DNA of 64,000 nucleotides from assembly GCA_016720395.1 (NCBI GenBank), contig JADKKR010000003.1, forward strand, positions 310,001 to 374,000. Direction: 5' to 3'. Under the pieces are notes generated by a model that saw only the letters and a program-made list of their open reading frames with translations, did not search any database and was not told the origin of the DNA. Below are positions 45,491 to 54,434 of this stretch, one piece after another (the first letter of the stretch is position 1; each line of letters opens with the position of its first letter). Position numbers and translations under genes: made by a program. This DNA comes from Geobacteraceae bacterium (GTDB taxonomy: Bacteria > Desulfobacterota > Desulfuromonadia > Geobacterales > Pseudopelobacteraceae).

Positions 45491-46267
45491 TCAGGCTCCT
45501 CTTTTGGGTGGCAGCGGGAAAAAGGGGCTGGTGTGGCGCTTGTATTCCTGGAAATCGGCGCGATCCTCGTACGGTTTTTCCAGCATGGGGATGCCGGATA
45601 CCTTCAGAATCAGGAACGTAATGGTCAACGGGCCGATGATCGTCAGCCAGCTCCCCGGCAGTGCCAGGGTCATCAGCCAGATCCCCCACCAGAGGGTTAC
45701 TTCGCCGAAGTAGTTGGGGTGCCGGGTGTAGCGCCAGAGGCCAGAGGTCATCAGCCTTCCCTTATTGCCCGGGTCGCGGATGAATTTCAGCAGTTGCCAG
45801 TCACCGATCGTCTCGAAACAGAAACCGTACAGCCAGATCGCCAGCCCGAGCAGGTCCAGCCACCCCAGTGGCCTGGAAGCTGCTGTGTTGACAAAGACGA
45901 TCGGCACGGCCACCAGCAGCAGTAAAACCCCCTGCAGCATGAATACCTGCAGGAAGGAGCGCATTACGAACCACTTACCCCACTCCTCACGCCATTTCAG
46001 GTACCGCGGGTCTTCGCCGCGGCCGCGGTTGCGGCTGTGGATGTGCAGGGCCAGACGTACCCCCCAGGTCAGCACCAGCCCGGAGACCAACAGCCCACGG
46101 GCGGAGAAGACCCCGCCGCTGATCAGCGACACGATTGCAACCAGGATGAAACCCAGCCCCCAGGCTACATCGGCGATGTCATTTCGCCCCCGGATCTGGG
46201 CTGCGATGAACCAGCCGGTCATGTAGAGCAGTACCGCACCGCCGCATATCAGGAACACCCGTATCAT
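45491..46267 (-). CDS. DUF1295 membrane protein (steroid-reductase/isoprenylcysteine-methyltransferase fold)
   Basis: The 258-residue protein has about seven membrane helices and the C-terminal cofactor-binding pattern of this fold (GLWRYTRHPNYFGEVTLWWG and a final KPYEDRADFQEYKRHTSPF). DUF1295 proteins resemble 3-oxo-5-alpha-steroid 4-dehydrogenases and may reduce or methylate lipids. It overlaps the upstream DUF1475 gene by four bases. The role is inferred to be in membrane lipid or isoprenoid modification with its neighbours. Confidence 0.9.
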   Translation of the reverse strand: MIRVFLICGGAVLLYMTGWFIAAQIRGRNDIADVAWGLGFILVAIVSLISGGVFSARGLLVSGLVLTWGVRLALHIHSRNRGRGEDPRYLKWREEWGKWFVMRSFLQVFMLQGVLLLLVAVPIVFVNTAASRPLGWLDLLGLAIWLYGFCFETIGDWQLLKFIRDPGNKGRLMTSGLWRYTRHPNYFGEVTLWWGIWLMTLALPGSWLTIIGPLTITFLILKVSGIPMLEKPYEDRADFQEYKRHTSPFFPLPPKRGA

Positions 46268-46608
46268 GACCGCTGACCTTTGTTGCGCAGGAGCAGCGTT
46301 TCAATGCCTTCACCCGGTTGCAACCGGCGCAGCTGCAGCAGCACATAACCGGCCATGGCAAAGTTGCCCAGGGCCATGATCAGGACGAGCCAGAGGGCAC
46401 CCTTTGCTGCTGATTGTTCGCGCCAGGCAACCCAGAGCCAGAAGAACAGGAAGCCGAAGTAGGCATCGGCCAGGGTGGCCCGGAACCAGAGATCCGGCCA
46501 GAGCAGCCGGGTAGCGGTCAGGACATCCTGGTGAAGCGAGGCGCTGACCGTCACATACAGCATAACGGAGAGCACGCCCAGGCAGACGATGGTCAGGAAG
46601 GTTTTCAT
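46264..46608 (-). CDS. DUF1475-like membrane protein
   Basis: The 114-residue protein has three membrane helices and the segments VTVSASLHQDVL and DLWFRATLADAYFGFLFFW, characteristic of DUF1475. ATG 46608 follows AAAGGA and directly abuts the chalcone-isomerase-like stop; its own stop overlaps the DUF1295 start. It belongs to the same leftward unit. No activity is known for the family. Confidence 0.75.
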   Translation of the reverse strand: MKTFLTIVCLGVLSVMLYVTVSASLHQDVLTATRLLWPDLWFRATLADAYFGFLFFWLWVAWREQSAAKGALWLVLIMALGNFAMAGYVLLQLRRLQPGEGIETLLLRNKGQRS

Positions 46609-46609
46609 C

Positions 46610-47194
46610 TCATCGTCCTTTCAGCAGGTCACGCTTCAACCCTTCGTCGATCGAATCCCGCCCCAGCCAGATGCCGAAATAGGCGGCGGCGAAGTCGGCA
46701 CCTTCGATGACCGTCAGCGGAGTGCCGTTCAGTGCCAATTCCGTGCCCCGGCCGGGCAGATAGGTCAAGGCATAGCGGTCGCCCGGTTTCACATCCTTAT
46801 AGATGGCGTTGATCCGGTCGATACGGCTGCGCAGTTTCGCCAGTTCGGCCGGTGTCTGGTTGAGTTTCAGGGTCGGTTCGGCTCCTTTGCCGAAATCAGG
46901 CCCCTTGATCGACACCAGATAGTTGATCTCCAGTCGTTTGGGGACATCAGACAGGACCGCCTCCGGCTTGACCCCTTCGGGCAGGTACAGCGCCGCCACA
47001 TAGGCCTTGATGAATTTGAGGTAGCGCAGCAGGGCCGCATTGCGCAGCGGCACCGGAGTGCCGCCGATGGTGACGCTGTCCGCAAAGGTAACGTTTTCAA
47101 CGGTCAGGGCCCGGGCGGTCAGGGGCACCAGTGTGAGTGCCAGCAGGAGTGAGGTTGTGCAGATGCAGCGTCGGGATGTTACACGAGAGAACAT
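46610..47194 (-). CDS. exported chalcone-isomerase-like protein
   Basis: This 194-residue protein has a signal peptide (residues 1-29, ending TARA) and a chalcone_isomerase-like domain (VENVTFADSVTIGGTPVPLR, FIKAYVAALYLPEG, FAAAYFGIWLGRDSIDEGLK). Bacterial members are not flavonoid enzymes; the fold binds fatty acids, which fits the lipid-related neighbours. ATG 47194 follows GAGGAGG; the frame is open to 47218 but the good ribosome site sets the start. It is the first gene of the leftward unit and divergent from DUF1499. Confidence 0.87.
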   Translation of the reverse strand: MFSRVTSRRCICTTSLLLALTLVPLTARALTVENVTFADSVTIGGTPVPLRNAALLRYLKFIKAYVAALYLPEGVKPEAVLSDVPKRLEINYLVSIKGPDFGKGAEPTLKLNQTPAELAKLRSRIDRINAIYKDVKPGDRYALTYLPGRGTELALNGTPLTVIEGADFAAAYFGIWLGRDSIDEGLKRDLLKGR

Positions 47195-47394
47195 GGCGCC
47201 TCCTCTGTAAAATTTCATGACAATATTATCAGACTACGCTATAAATTCAACTATAGCCAGATGGATTCTGTGCCTGTTTTCTCATGTAATTACCATCTTA
47301 CGACAGCAGTCCCGGGCAGGCCCGATTGAAACAGTCAAAAATCTATATAGTTATATGAAGTCTGGATCCGACATGACCGGCTGGAAGGGGAACT

Positions 47395-47850
47395 ATGATT
47401 GTACCAACGAGGAGAAGCGTAATTATGACACTCGGCTTGCTGGGGCTATTCGGGTGTGCAGGTGAACGCCCGGCCAATCTTGGAGATCGGGGGGGCATGC
47501 TGACCGCCTGCCCATCGTCGCCCAACTGCATATCCAGTCAGGCGGATGATGAAAAGCACCGCATTGCACCGCTGGCTTTCGGCGGCGATCCGGACAGGGC
47601 TTTTGCGCGGCTGAAACAGGTCCTCGGAAAACGCGGCGACACGGTAATCATCGACGAGCAGATTGGCTACCTGCGGGCGGAACTGCGTACGCTTCTGTTT
47701 GTGGATGATGCTGAATTCCTGCTGGACCGCTCCCGTAACGTCATCCAGGTCCGTTCAGCCTCCCGCCTCGGTTATTCGGACCTGGGCAAGAACCGCAGCC
47801 GGATGGAGGAGATTCGCAGCCAGTTCCCGCCATCGGAGGGAAACCAATGA
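47395..47850 (+). CDS. DUF1499 lipoprotein
   Basis: The 151-residue protein has a lipoprotein signal (lipobox LGLFGC) and the DUF1499 domain with CPSSPNCISSQADDEKHRI and the closing SRLGYSDLGKNRSRMEEIR. The function is unknown. ATG 47395 follows GGAAGGGGA. The stop overlaps the CFA-like start by four bases (ATGA), so the two are translated together. It is divergent from the chalcone-isomerase-like gene across a 200-base gap with no clear promoter match. Confidence 0.9.
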   Translation: MIVPTRRSVIMTLGLLGLFGCAGERPANLGDRGGMLTACPSSPNCISSQADDEKHRIAPLAFGGDPDRAFARLKQVLGKRGDTVIIDEQIGYLRAELRTLLFVDDAEFLLDRSRNVIQVRSASRLGYSDLGKNRSRMEEIRSQFPPSEGNQ

Positions 47851-48881
47851 GTGTGATGATAGATCTGATGGAAAGAGGTCTGCTCCCGGATGCGCTTATC
47901 CGGAGGGGTATCAGACGTCTGCTGCAGCGGCGGCTGCGGGATGAGTCCCATGGCGATATCGAGGTTGAGCGCCAGCGGCAGCGTGAGTTCTTTGCACAGC
48001 TGCGGATCAGTCCACTGGCGGTCGAGACTGTGGCCGCCAACGAACAGCACTACGAGCTGCCACCCGAGTTCTTCTCCCAGGTGCTGGGGCCGCGCCGCAA
48101 GTACAGCAGCTGCCTGTACCCGATCGGTGTGACCGGCATCGCCGCCGCCGAAGAGGCCATGCTGGCCGAGACCTGCCGCCGGGCCGGGTTGGTCGACGGC
48201 ATGGAGATTCTGGAACTTGGCTGTGGCTGGGGGTCGCTGACGCTCTGGATGGCCGAGCAGTTCCCGCATGCCCGCATAACGGCGGTATCGAATTCTGCCC
48301 CGCAACGCGAGTACATAGAATCTGTCTGCCGTGAAAAAGGCTTCGGCAATGTGCGGATTGTTACCGCCGATATGAACACGTTCTCCATCGACGGGTCATT
48401 CGACCGCATCGTCTCGGTGGAGATGTTCGAACATATGCGCAATTATGCGGAGCTGCTGCGACGCATCTCCGGCTGGCTCAAGGATGACGGCCGTCTGTTC
48501 GTTCACATCTTCTGCCATCGTGAACTGGCCTATTTCTTCGAGACCGATGGTGAAGATAACTGGATGGGGCGCTATTTTTTCACCGGCGGGATTATGCCCT
48601 CCGACCACCTGCTGTTCTACTTCAACGACCATCTGCTGGTTGAGGATCACTGGCGGGTCAACGGTCGCCACTACCAGCAGACCTGCGAGGACTGGCTCAG
48701 GCTTCAGGATGGGCGTCGGGAACAGATCATGCCGATTCTTCAGGAGGTCTACGGTGATGAGGCCGAGCTCTGGTTCCAGCGCTGGCGTGTGTTCTTCATG
48801 GCCTGCGCCGAGCTTTTCGGGTACAATAACGGTAATGAATGGTTCGTCGGGCACTATCTGCTCAGAAAAACCTCATGCTGA
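47847..48881 (+). CDS. cyclopropane-fatty-acid-synthase-family methyltransferase (second copy)
   Basis: The 344-residue SAM enzyme has ANEQHYELPPEFFSQVLG, motif I in ILELGCGWGSLTLWMAEQFP, VSVEMFEHMRNYAELL and a C-terminal EWFVGHYLLRK. It lacks the N-terminal domain of the first CFA-like protein at 29777 and is of the shorter type found with DUF1295/DUF2177 genes. It may methylate unsaturated or isoprenoid lipids. It is coupled to DUF1499 and followed by the nitroreductase 30 bases on. Confidence 0.9.
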   Translation: MSVMIDLMERGLLPDALIRRGIRRLLQRRLRDESHGDIEVERQRQREFFAQLRISPLAVETVAANEQHYELPPEFFSQVLGPRRKYSSCLYPIGVTGIAAAEEAMLAETCRRAGLVDGMEILELGCGWGSLTLWMAEQFPHARITAVSNSAPQREYIESVCREKGFGNVRIVTADMNTFSIDGSFDRIVSVEMFEHMRNYAELLRRISGWLKDDGRLFVHIFCHRELAYFFETDGEDNWMGRYFFTGGIMPSDHLLFYFNDHLLVEDHWRVNGRHYQQTCEDWLRLQDGRREQIMPILQEVYGDEAELWFQRWRVFFMACAELFGYNNGNEWFVGHYLLRKTSC

Positions 48882-48911
48882 CCCCGTTACCCGATCCAGA
48901 AGGAGTCTACC

Positions 48912-49739
48912 ATGCTTGAGTTCATCATCAATAGCGACAGCTGCACCCGCTGCGGCGAATGTGTGGCTGACTGCCCAGCCCGGATTATCACCATGGATGA
49001 AGGGGTGCCGACCATTGCCGCGGACAAGGAGGCATCTTGCTACCGCTGCCAGCACTGTCTCATGATCTGCCCTACCGGTGCTGTCTCGATTCTGGGGCTC
49101 AAACCATCCGGCAGTCGCCCCCTGGCCGGAGGATATCCCGATCCGGACAAGCTGGAAATCCTTATCAAGGGGCGCCGTTCGGTGCGGCGCTATAAGCAGG
49201 AAAATCTGGAACCGGATCTGCTTCAGCGGCTGCTGGATGTGGCCTGGCATGCACCAACCGGAATGAACTCCCGTGATGTGCTCTTCACGCTGGTGGATGA
49301 CCGCGGGAAGCTGTCCCGGCTGCGTGACGAGGTCATGGCGGGACTCGGCCGTCTGGTGCGGGAGGAGAGGCTGCCGGAGGGGAAGGAGTTCTTCGCCGAT
49401 TTCGTTCGAGTATGGGAAGAAAAGGGGATCGATATCCTCTTCCGTGGGGCGCCCCATCTGTTGATCGCCTCGGCGCCGCGCCAGGGGGCTTGTCCGGTGC
49501 CGGACTGTCTGATCGCTTTGTCGTATTTCGAACTTTTCGCCCAGAGTCTGGGCGTCGGCACGGTGTGGAACGGCCTGTGTAAATGGGCCATCTGCGATCT
49601 TCTGCCCGAGACCCGCCAGCGCCTCGGCATACCGGAGGAACATGTGATCGGCTACGTCATGTCCTTTGGCAGACCGGCGCTCCGTTTTCAGCGCACGGTC
49701 CAGCACGGGCCGGCAGCGGTCAACAGGGTCGCGATCTGA
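48912..49739 (+). CDS. ferredoxin-nitroreductase fusion protein
   Basis: Residues 1-65 carry two 4Fe-4S motifs (CTRCGECVADCP and CYRCQHCLMICP). Residues about 80-275 form an FMN-dependent nitroreductase domain with KGRRSVRRYKQENLEPDLL and HAPTGMNSRD. The fusion would let low-potential electrons reduce the flavin. Substrates could be nitro compounds, quinones or other electrophiles. ATG 48912 follows GAAGGAG. It is last in the DUF1499-CFA unit and convergent with the selenocysteine thioredoxin gene. Confidence 0.93.
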   Translation: MLEFIINSDSCTRCGECVADCPARIITMDEGVPTIAADKEASCYRCQHCLMICPTGAVSILGLKPSGSRPLAGGYPDPDKLEILIKGRRSVRRYKQENLEPDLLQRLLDVAWHAPTGMNSRDVLFTLVDDRGKLSRLRDEVMAGLGRLVREERLPEGKEFFADFVRVWEEKGIDILFRGAPHLLIASAPRQGACPVPDCLIALSYFELFAQSLGVGTVWNGLCKWAICDLLPETRQRLGIPEEHVIGYVMSFGRPALRFQRTVQHGPAAVNRVAI

Positions 49740-49785
49740 CGGTTGGTGTAACCGCAGGGAGAAGGGGGACGACAGCTTCACCCTT

Positions 49786-50229
49786 TCACGTTTTCTGGTG
49801 GCTTCGGAACCAGGCCAGTACGGTATCGGAGGTCTGTGCTCCGGGAAGCTGGTCGATGACCCGGCCGCACTGTAGTAGCATGATGACCGGTATGCCGCTG
49901 ACACCGAAGCGCGATGCCAGGGCCGGGTTCTCTTGGGTATTGACCTGGACAACGGCTGCCGTGCCGGCCAGTTTTTCAGCTGCTGTTCGCACCGCCGGTG
50001 CGAATGAGATGCAGTGCGGTCACCAGGGCGCCCAGAACTCGGCCAGCACCGGTCCATGGTAATCGCCGATAAAGCTGTCGAAGCTGCCGCCGCTCAGTTG
50101 CTGCGGCTTATGGTACATCGGCGGCAACGGGGCATGACAGCTGCCGCACCATCCGTGTTTTCCTTCCATCTGTGCCGGAATGCGGTTGCCGGTGCCGCAG
50201 GACGGGCAGGTGACGATATAGGTAGTCAT
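49786..50229 (-). CDS. selenocysteine-containing thioredoxin (TrxC type, UPHC active site)
   Basis: Reading through TGA at 50020-50022 joins two apparent fragments into one 147-residue thioredoxin 2. An N-terminal zinc ribbon has Cys8, Cys11, Cys28 and Cys31; the thioredoxin fold follows with EFWAPW then UGA (codon 70), then PHC and the cis-proline loop SGIPVIML. The UGA takes the place of the nucleophilic Cys, giving W-U-P-H-C. A perfect 8-bp hairpin follows at SECIS distance. ATG 50229 follows AGGAGA; a longer frame to 50277 exists. Sec thioredoxins are an established selenoprotein family in deltaproteobacteria. An ordinary gene call would give two truncated pieces. Confidence 0.86.
49986..50022 (-). 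promoter_or_regulatory. putative bacterial SECIS element for the thioredoxin gene
   Basis: On the minus strand UUCGCACC pairs with GGUGCGAA (49997-50004 with 49986-49993) around a GGC loop. The loop starts 23 bases after the UGA and its first base is G, matching the known bacterial requirements. Confidence 0.78.
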
Positions 50230-50389
50230 GGCCTGTCTCCTTTTATTCAAACATAGTCCTGTTTTCGACGCTGTCAAGGTTCATTCCCATGTGCGTCTCC
50301 ATCTTATTAAATTCAGAAAATGAGCTATACTTGAAAAACTGAAACAGCGCATCCGAAAGAAAATGTCACAATCTGCACGGGAGGCTGCA

Positions 50390-50860
50390 ATGATCGACTT
50401 CACTGTCAATGGCAAGGAACAGCGGGTGGATGTCACCCCGGAGACACCGCTGCTGTGGGTGCTGCGGGAAAAGCTGGGGCTTACCGGAACCAAGTTCGGC
50501 TGCGGCGAGGGGTTGTGCGGCGCCTGCACGGTGCATATCGACGGTCTCCCTCAGCGTTCCTGCATCACACCCGTAGGGGACGTGCAGGGTAAGCGGGTGC
50601 TTACCATTGAGGGCCTCCCGGAAAACCATCCGGTCAAGAGGGCCTGGCTGGATCAGGAGGTTTCCCAGTGCGGCTACTGTCAGCCGGGGCAGATCATGAC
50701 CGCCGTGGCCCTGCTGGAGAAGAAACCCAGGCCGACTGATGCCGATATCGACAGCGCCATGAGCGGCAACCTCTGCCGCTGCGGCACCTATGGCCGCATT
50801 CGTCGTGCGATCCATATTGCCGGTGGAAAACCTGTGCCGAAGGGAGGGAAGAAGTCATGA
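50390..50860 (+). CDS. molybdenum hydroxylase small subunit, two 2Fe-2S clusters
   Basis: The 156-residue protein resembles isoquinoline 1-oxidoreductase alpha subunit and XdhS. A plant-type 2Fe-2S motif (FGCGEGLCGACTVHIDG) is followed by a second cluster domain (CGYCQPGQ and LCRCGTYGRI). It passes electrons from the molybdenum site of the large subunit. Start ATG 50390 follows GGGAGG; an earlier in-frame ATG at 50363 is less well placed. The stop overlaps the large subunit start by four bases. Confidence 0.94.
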   Translation: MIDFTVNGKEQRVDVTPETPLLWVLREKLGLTGTKFGCGEGLCGACTVHIDGLPQRSCITPVGDVQGKRVLTIEGLPENHPVKRAWLDQEVSQCGYCQPGQIMTAVALLEKKPRPTDADIDSAMSGNLCRCGTYGRIRRAIHIAGGKPVPKGGKKS

Positions 50861-53029
50861 GCAAGGGGTCTACCTTGAGCCGGAGGCAGTTTATTAAGAC
50901 CAGCGCCCTGGCCGGAGGCGGGCTGCTGCTGGCCTGCCACCTCCCGTTCGGCGCTCGCGACGCGCTTGCGGCCGGCAAGACGGTCTTTGCCCCCAATGCC
51001 TTTCTGCGCATCGGGACGGATGAATCCGTGACGGTCATCGTCAACAAGTCCGAAATGGGGCAGGGGGTCTACACCTCGCTCCCCATGCTGATCGCCGAGG
51101 AGTTGTGCTGCGACTGGAAGCGGGTCACCTTTCAGGCCTCGCCGGTGGCCGCTGAGTATAACCATGCCCAGTTCGGCCCGATCATGGTCACCGGTGGCAG
51201 TACCAGCGTGCGTTCCGAGTGGGAGCGGTTGTCACTGGCCGGGGCTGCGGCCCGCGAGATGCTGATCGCTGCAGCGGCAGGGCAGTGGAAGGTCGGCCCG
51301 GCCGCCTGTCGGGCAGAGAACGGCATCGTGCATGGACCGGGCGACAGACAGCTCAGCTTCGGTCAATTGGCTGCACAGGCCGCCAGGCTGCCGGTGCCGA
51401 AGGCGCCAACGCTCAAATCCGGCGCGAAAAAACTGCTTGGCAAGCCGCTTCATCGACTGGACAGCCCGGCCAAGATCAACGGTACGGCAATCTTCGGCAT
51501 CGACGTTGCCGTTCCCGGCATGCTGACCGTCGTTATCGCCCGGCCGCCGGTCTTTGGCGGCAAGGTTAAAAGCTTCGACGCCACAAAGGCCAGGGCCGTT
51601 CCCGGGGTGTACTCAATAGTTGAGATAGATGCGGGCGTGGCGGTGGTGGCCGACGGCTTCTGGCCGGCATTGAAGGGGCGCGAGCTGTTGGAGATCGTCT
51701 GGGACGAGGGTGCCGGAGCCCGTGTCTCGACGCCTGCCATGCGCGAGGAGTATGCCGGTCTGGCTGCGACACCCGGCCTGGTGGCCCGCAGGGATGGCGA
51801 TGCTGTGGCAGTGCTGGCCAAGGCCGGCAAGCGTTACGAGGTCGAATACGAGGTGCCCTACCTGGCCCATGCACCCATGGAACCGCTCAACTGCTTCGTG
51901 GATTTGAAAAGCGACAGCTGCCTGATCCGCACCGGCAGCCAGTTCCAGACCGTCGACCGCAATGCCGCGGCGCGGGTGGCCGGACTCAAGCCGGAACAGG
52001 TCACCCTGGAGACCACCTTCCTGGGGGGCGGTTTCGGCCGGCGGGCCTGTACCGGTTCTGATTACGTGGTCGAAGCGGTGCAGGTGGCCATGAAGGTAAA
52101 ACAGCCGATCAAGGTGATCCGCACCCGCGAGGACGACATGCGGGCCGGTTACTACCGCCCCATGTGGTACGACCGGCTGGCGGCCTGCCTGGACGGGAAG
52201 GGTATGCCGCTGGCCTGGCAGCATCGCATCGTGGGGCAGTCGATTGTCGCCGGCACCTCCTTCGAGTCGGCCATGGTCAAGGACGGCATTGACGACACTT
52301 CGGTGGAGGGGGCGGCCAATACCCCCTATGCCATCCCCAATCTACAGGTGGAGCTGCACAGCCCCAGGAACGCCGTGCCGGTGCTCTGGTGGCGCTCGGT
52401 GGGGCATTCCCCATACGGCCTTCGTAATGGAGAGCTTTCTGGACGAACTGGCCCACCAGGCCGGCAAGGACCCGTACCTGTACCGCCGCATGCTACTGGC
52501 CAAACATCCCCGTATTCTCAAGGTGCTGGAGACCGTTGTCCAAAAAGCCGGCTGGGGTACACCCCTGCCCAAGGGATGGGGACGGGGCATCGCCGTGCAT
52601 GAATCCTTCGGCAGCTTCATCGCCCAGGTGGCCGAGGTGTCAGTGGATAACAAGGGAGTGCTGAAGGTACACCGGGTGGTCTGCGCCGTTGACTGCGGAA
52701 AGATTGTCAATCCGGACACGATCAGGGCCCAGATGGAATCGGGCATTACCTTCGGCCTCTCGGCTGCCCTTTACGGCGCCATAACCCTCAAGGACGGCCG
52801 GGTGGAGCAGGGCAACTTCCATGACTACCAGCTGGTGCGCATGCAGGACATGCCAGCGGTGGAGGTCCATATCATCGACAGCGGCGAGCCGCCGGGCGGC
52901 GTGGGAGAACCGGGTGTGCCCCCCATCGCCCCGGCGGTGGCCAATGCCCTGTTTGCGGCCTGTGGCGCGCGGGTGCGCTCACTGCCCATGACGGCCGATA
53001 AAATCAAGGCTGCATTGAAAAAGGGGTGA
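50857..53029 (+). pseudogene. molybdenum hydroxylase large subunit (IorB-like), frameshifted in this sequence
   Basis: This is the molybdopterin-binding subunit of an aldehyde oxidase/xanthine dehydrogenase-type enzyme, with a twin-arginine signal (SRRQFIKTSALAGGG), so it works in the periplasm with the small subunit. Frame 1 runs from 50857 to WWRSVGHS; the continuation HTAFVMESFLDELAHQAGKD is in another frame. One extra C in the run CCCC at 52409-52412 explains it: with three C the reading is continuous to 53029 (about 723 residues). This may be a sequencing error or a real recent mutation. The ending GEPPGGVGEPGVPPIAPAVA carries the expected GxGE motif. The substrate is unknown. Confidence 0.85.
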
Positions 53030-53033
53030 CGGA

Positions 53034-53801
53034 TTGACCGACCTGAAACTGTATGAGGAGGTGCTGCGCCTGACCCGCCGGGGTGAGCCGTTTGCACTGG
53101 CGACCGTCATTGCCAGCGGCGGTTCGTCCCCCCGCAAGACCGGGGCCAAGATGCTGGTGCGAAGCGACGGCAGCAGCCTTGGCACGGTGGGGGGCGGCCG
53201 CATCGAACAGGAGACCATCGAGGCGGCCGGCGCTGCCCTGTCCGACGGTGAACCGCGCACCCTGGAATTCATCCTGACCGAGGAGCATGGCTACGCCTGC
53301 GGCGGGAGCATGTCTGTCTTTGTGGGACCGCAGGGTCGCCGTCTGTTGCTGGTCATGTTCGGCGCCGGTCACGTGGGGCGGGCGGTGACCAGTCTGGCCC
53401 ACGGCTGTGGTTTTCGGGTGGTGGTGGTGGACGAACGACCCGACTGTGCAGTCCCTGCGCTGCTTCCCGGTGCCGACGAGATCATCTGCGCACCGGTTGC
53501 CGATGTGTTTGGCCGCTTGACGTTGGACCGGGAAAGTCTCGCGGTGATCGCCACGCCGGGACACCTGCACGACTTCGGTGCCGTGCGGGGCTGCCTGGCC
53601 GGCGAAGCCGGTTTCATCGGACTGCTGGGGAGCCGCCGCAAACGGGAGACCCTGCTGCAGACCCTGGAGGCAGAAGGGTTTGACGCAGCCCAGCGGGCAC
53701 GGGTGATCACGCCGGTGGGGCTCGACATCGGCGCCCAGACCCCGGAGGAGATCGCCGTCAGCATCGTCGGCCAGTTGATAAAAATCAGGAGCGGGAAGTG
53801 A
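53034..53801 (+). CDS. xdhC: XdhC/CoxI-family accessory protein
   Basis: XdhC-like proteins bind molybdenum cofactor, help sulfurate it and insert it into the large subunit. The 255-residue protein has the N-terminal Cys/Gly motif (ATVIASGGSSPRKTGAKM, TVGGGRIEQ) and a C-terminal Rossmann domain (LLVMFGAGHVGRAVTSLA, FIGLLGSRRKRE). Start is TTG 53034 behind AGGGG, five bases after the large subunit stop. It overlaps the next gene. Confidence 0.92.
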   Translation: MTDLKLYEEVLRLTRRGEPFALATVIASGGSSPRKTGAKMLVRSDGSSLGTVGGGRIEQETIEAAGAALSDGEPRTLEFILTEEHGYACGGSMSVFVGPQGRRLLLVMFGAGHVGRAVTSLAHGCGFRVVVVDERPDCAVPALLPGADEIICAPVADVFGRLTLDRESLAVIATPGHLHDFGAVRGCLAGEAGFIGLLGSRRKRETLLQTLEAEGFDAAQRARVITPVGLDIGAQTPEEIAVSIVGQLIKIRSGK

Positions 53802-54403
53802 GCGGCAAAGTGTGCGGCAATGTGGCCGCTATTCTCCTGGCAGCCGGAAAATCCCGCCGCATGGGGCTCTGCAAGCAGCTCCTGCCGCTGGGCAAGGGCA
53901 CGGTGATCGGCCGCTGCCTGGACACCCTTGTCGCAGCTGGTGTCGACGATGTCGTGGTGGTCATCTCGGAAGAGGGACATGAGGTTGCTGAGACAATCCG
54001 TGCGTACCCGGTCAGGGTAGTGATCAACCCGGACCACGGGGGGGACATGGCCTCCTCGGTTCGAGCCGGTCGTGACGCCATTACAGATGAGGCGACCGGC
54101 GTGATCGTCTCGCTCTGCGATTTTCCACTGGTTTCAATGGGTACCATTATCAGCCTGATCGCGGGACATGGAGTGTCGCCCGGCAGCATCATTATCCCCT
54201 GTCACGGGGAGCGACGCGGGCACCCGCTGCTCTTTCCCCGGGAGATTCTGGACGAGCTGGCGACCGGTATGATCCTCCGTGACCTGGTACGGAGAGATCC
54301 AAACCGGATTCAACTCCTCGACGTTGATGATCCGGGTGTGCTGATTGACATGGACACGCCTGAAGATTACCAGCGCATCTGCGGCATGTTGCAACCGGCC
54401 TGA
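53798..54403 (+). CDS. MocA-like molybdenum cofactor nucleotidyltransferase
   Basis: This 201-residue protein has the NTP-transferase loop AAILLAAGKSRRMGLCKQLL, the acidic metal motif in IVSLCDFPLV, and GHPLLFPREI. MocA attaches CMP to molybdopterin for hydroxylases of this type, so with XdhC it forms a maturation pair for the two subunits encoded just upstream. Start GTG 53798 overlaps the xdhC stop by four bases. CMP versus GMP specificity is inferred from context. Confidence 0.9.
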   Translation: MSGKVCGNVAAILLAAGKSRRMGLCKQLLPLGKGTVIGRCLDTLVAAGVDDVVVVISEEGHEVAETIRAYPVRVVINPDHGGDMASSVRAGRDAITDEATGVIVSLCDFPLVSMGTIISLIAGHGVSPGSIIIPCHGERRGHPLLFPREILDELATGMILRDLVRRDPNRIQLLDVDDPGVLIDMDTPEDYQRICGMLQPA

Positions 54404-54434
54404 CTGACCTGTTTCCTGAAATGGAGAAAACACA

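Noticed and set aside
49786..50277. Thioredoxin region as a pseudogene with a nonsense mutation
   Set aside because: The stop replaces precisely the catalytic Cys, is UGA, and is followed by a well-formed SECIS-type hairpin; selenocysteine is the better explanation.
52244..53029. Separate gene for a second small hydroxylase subunit
   Set aside because: The frame is the continuation of the large subunit after a one-base slip at 52409-52412, with no start signal of its own.
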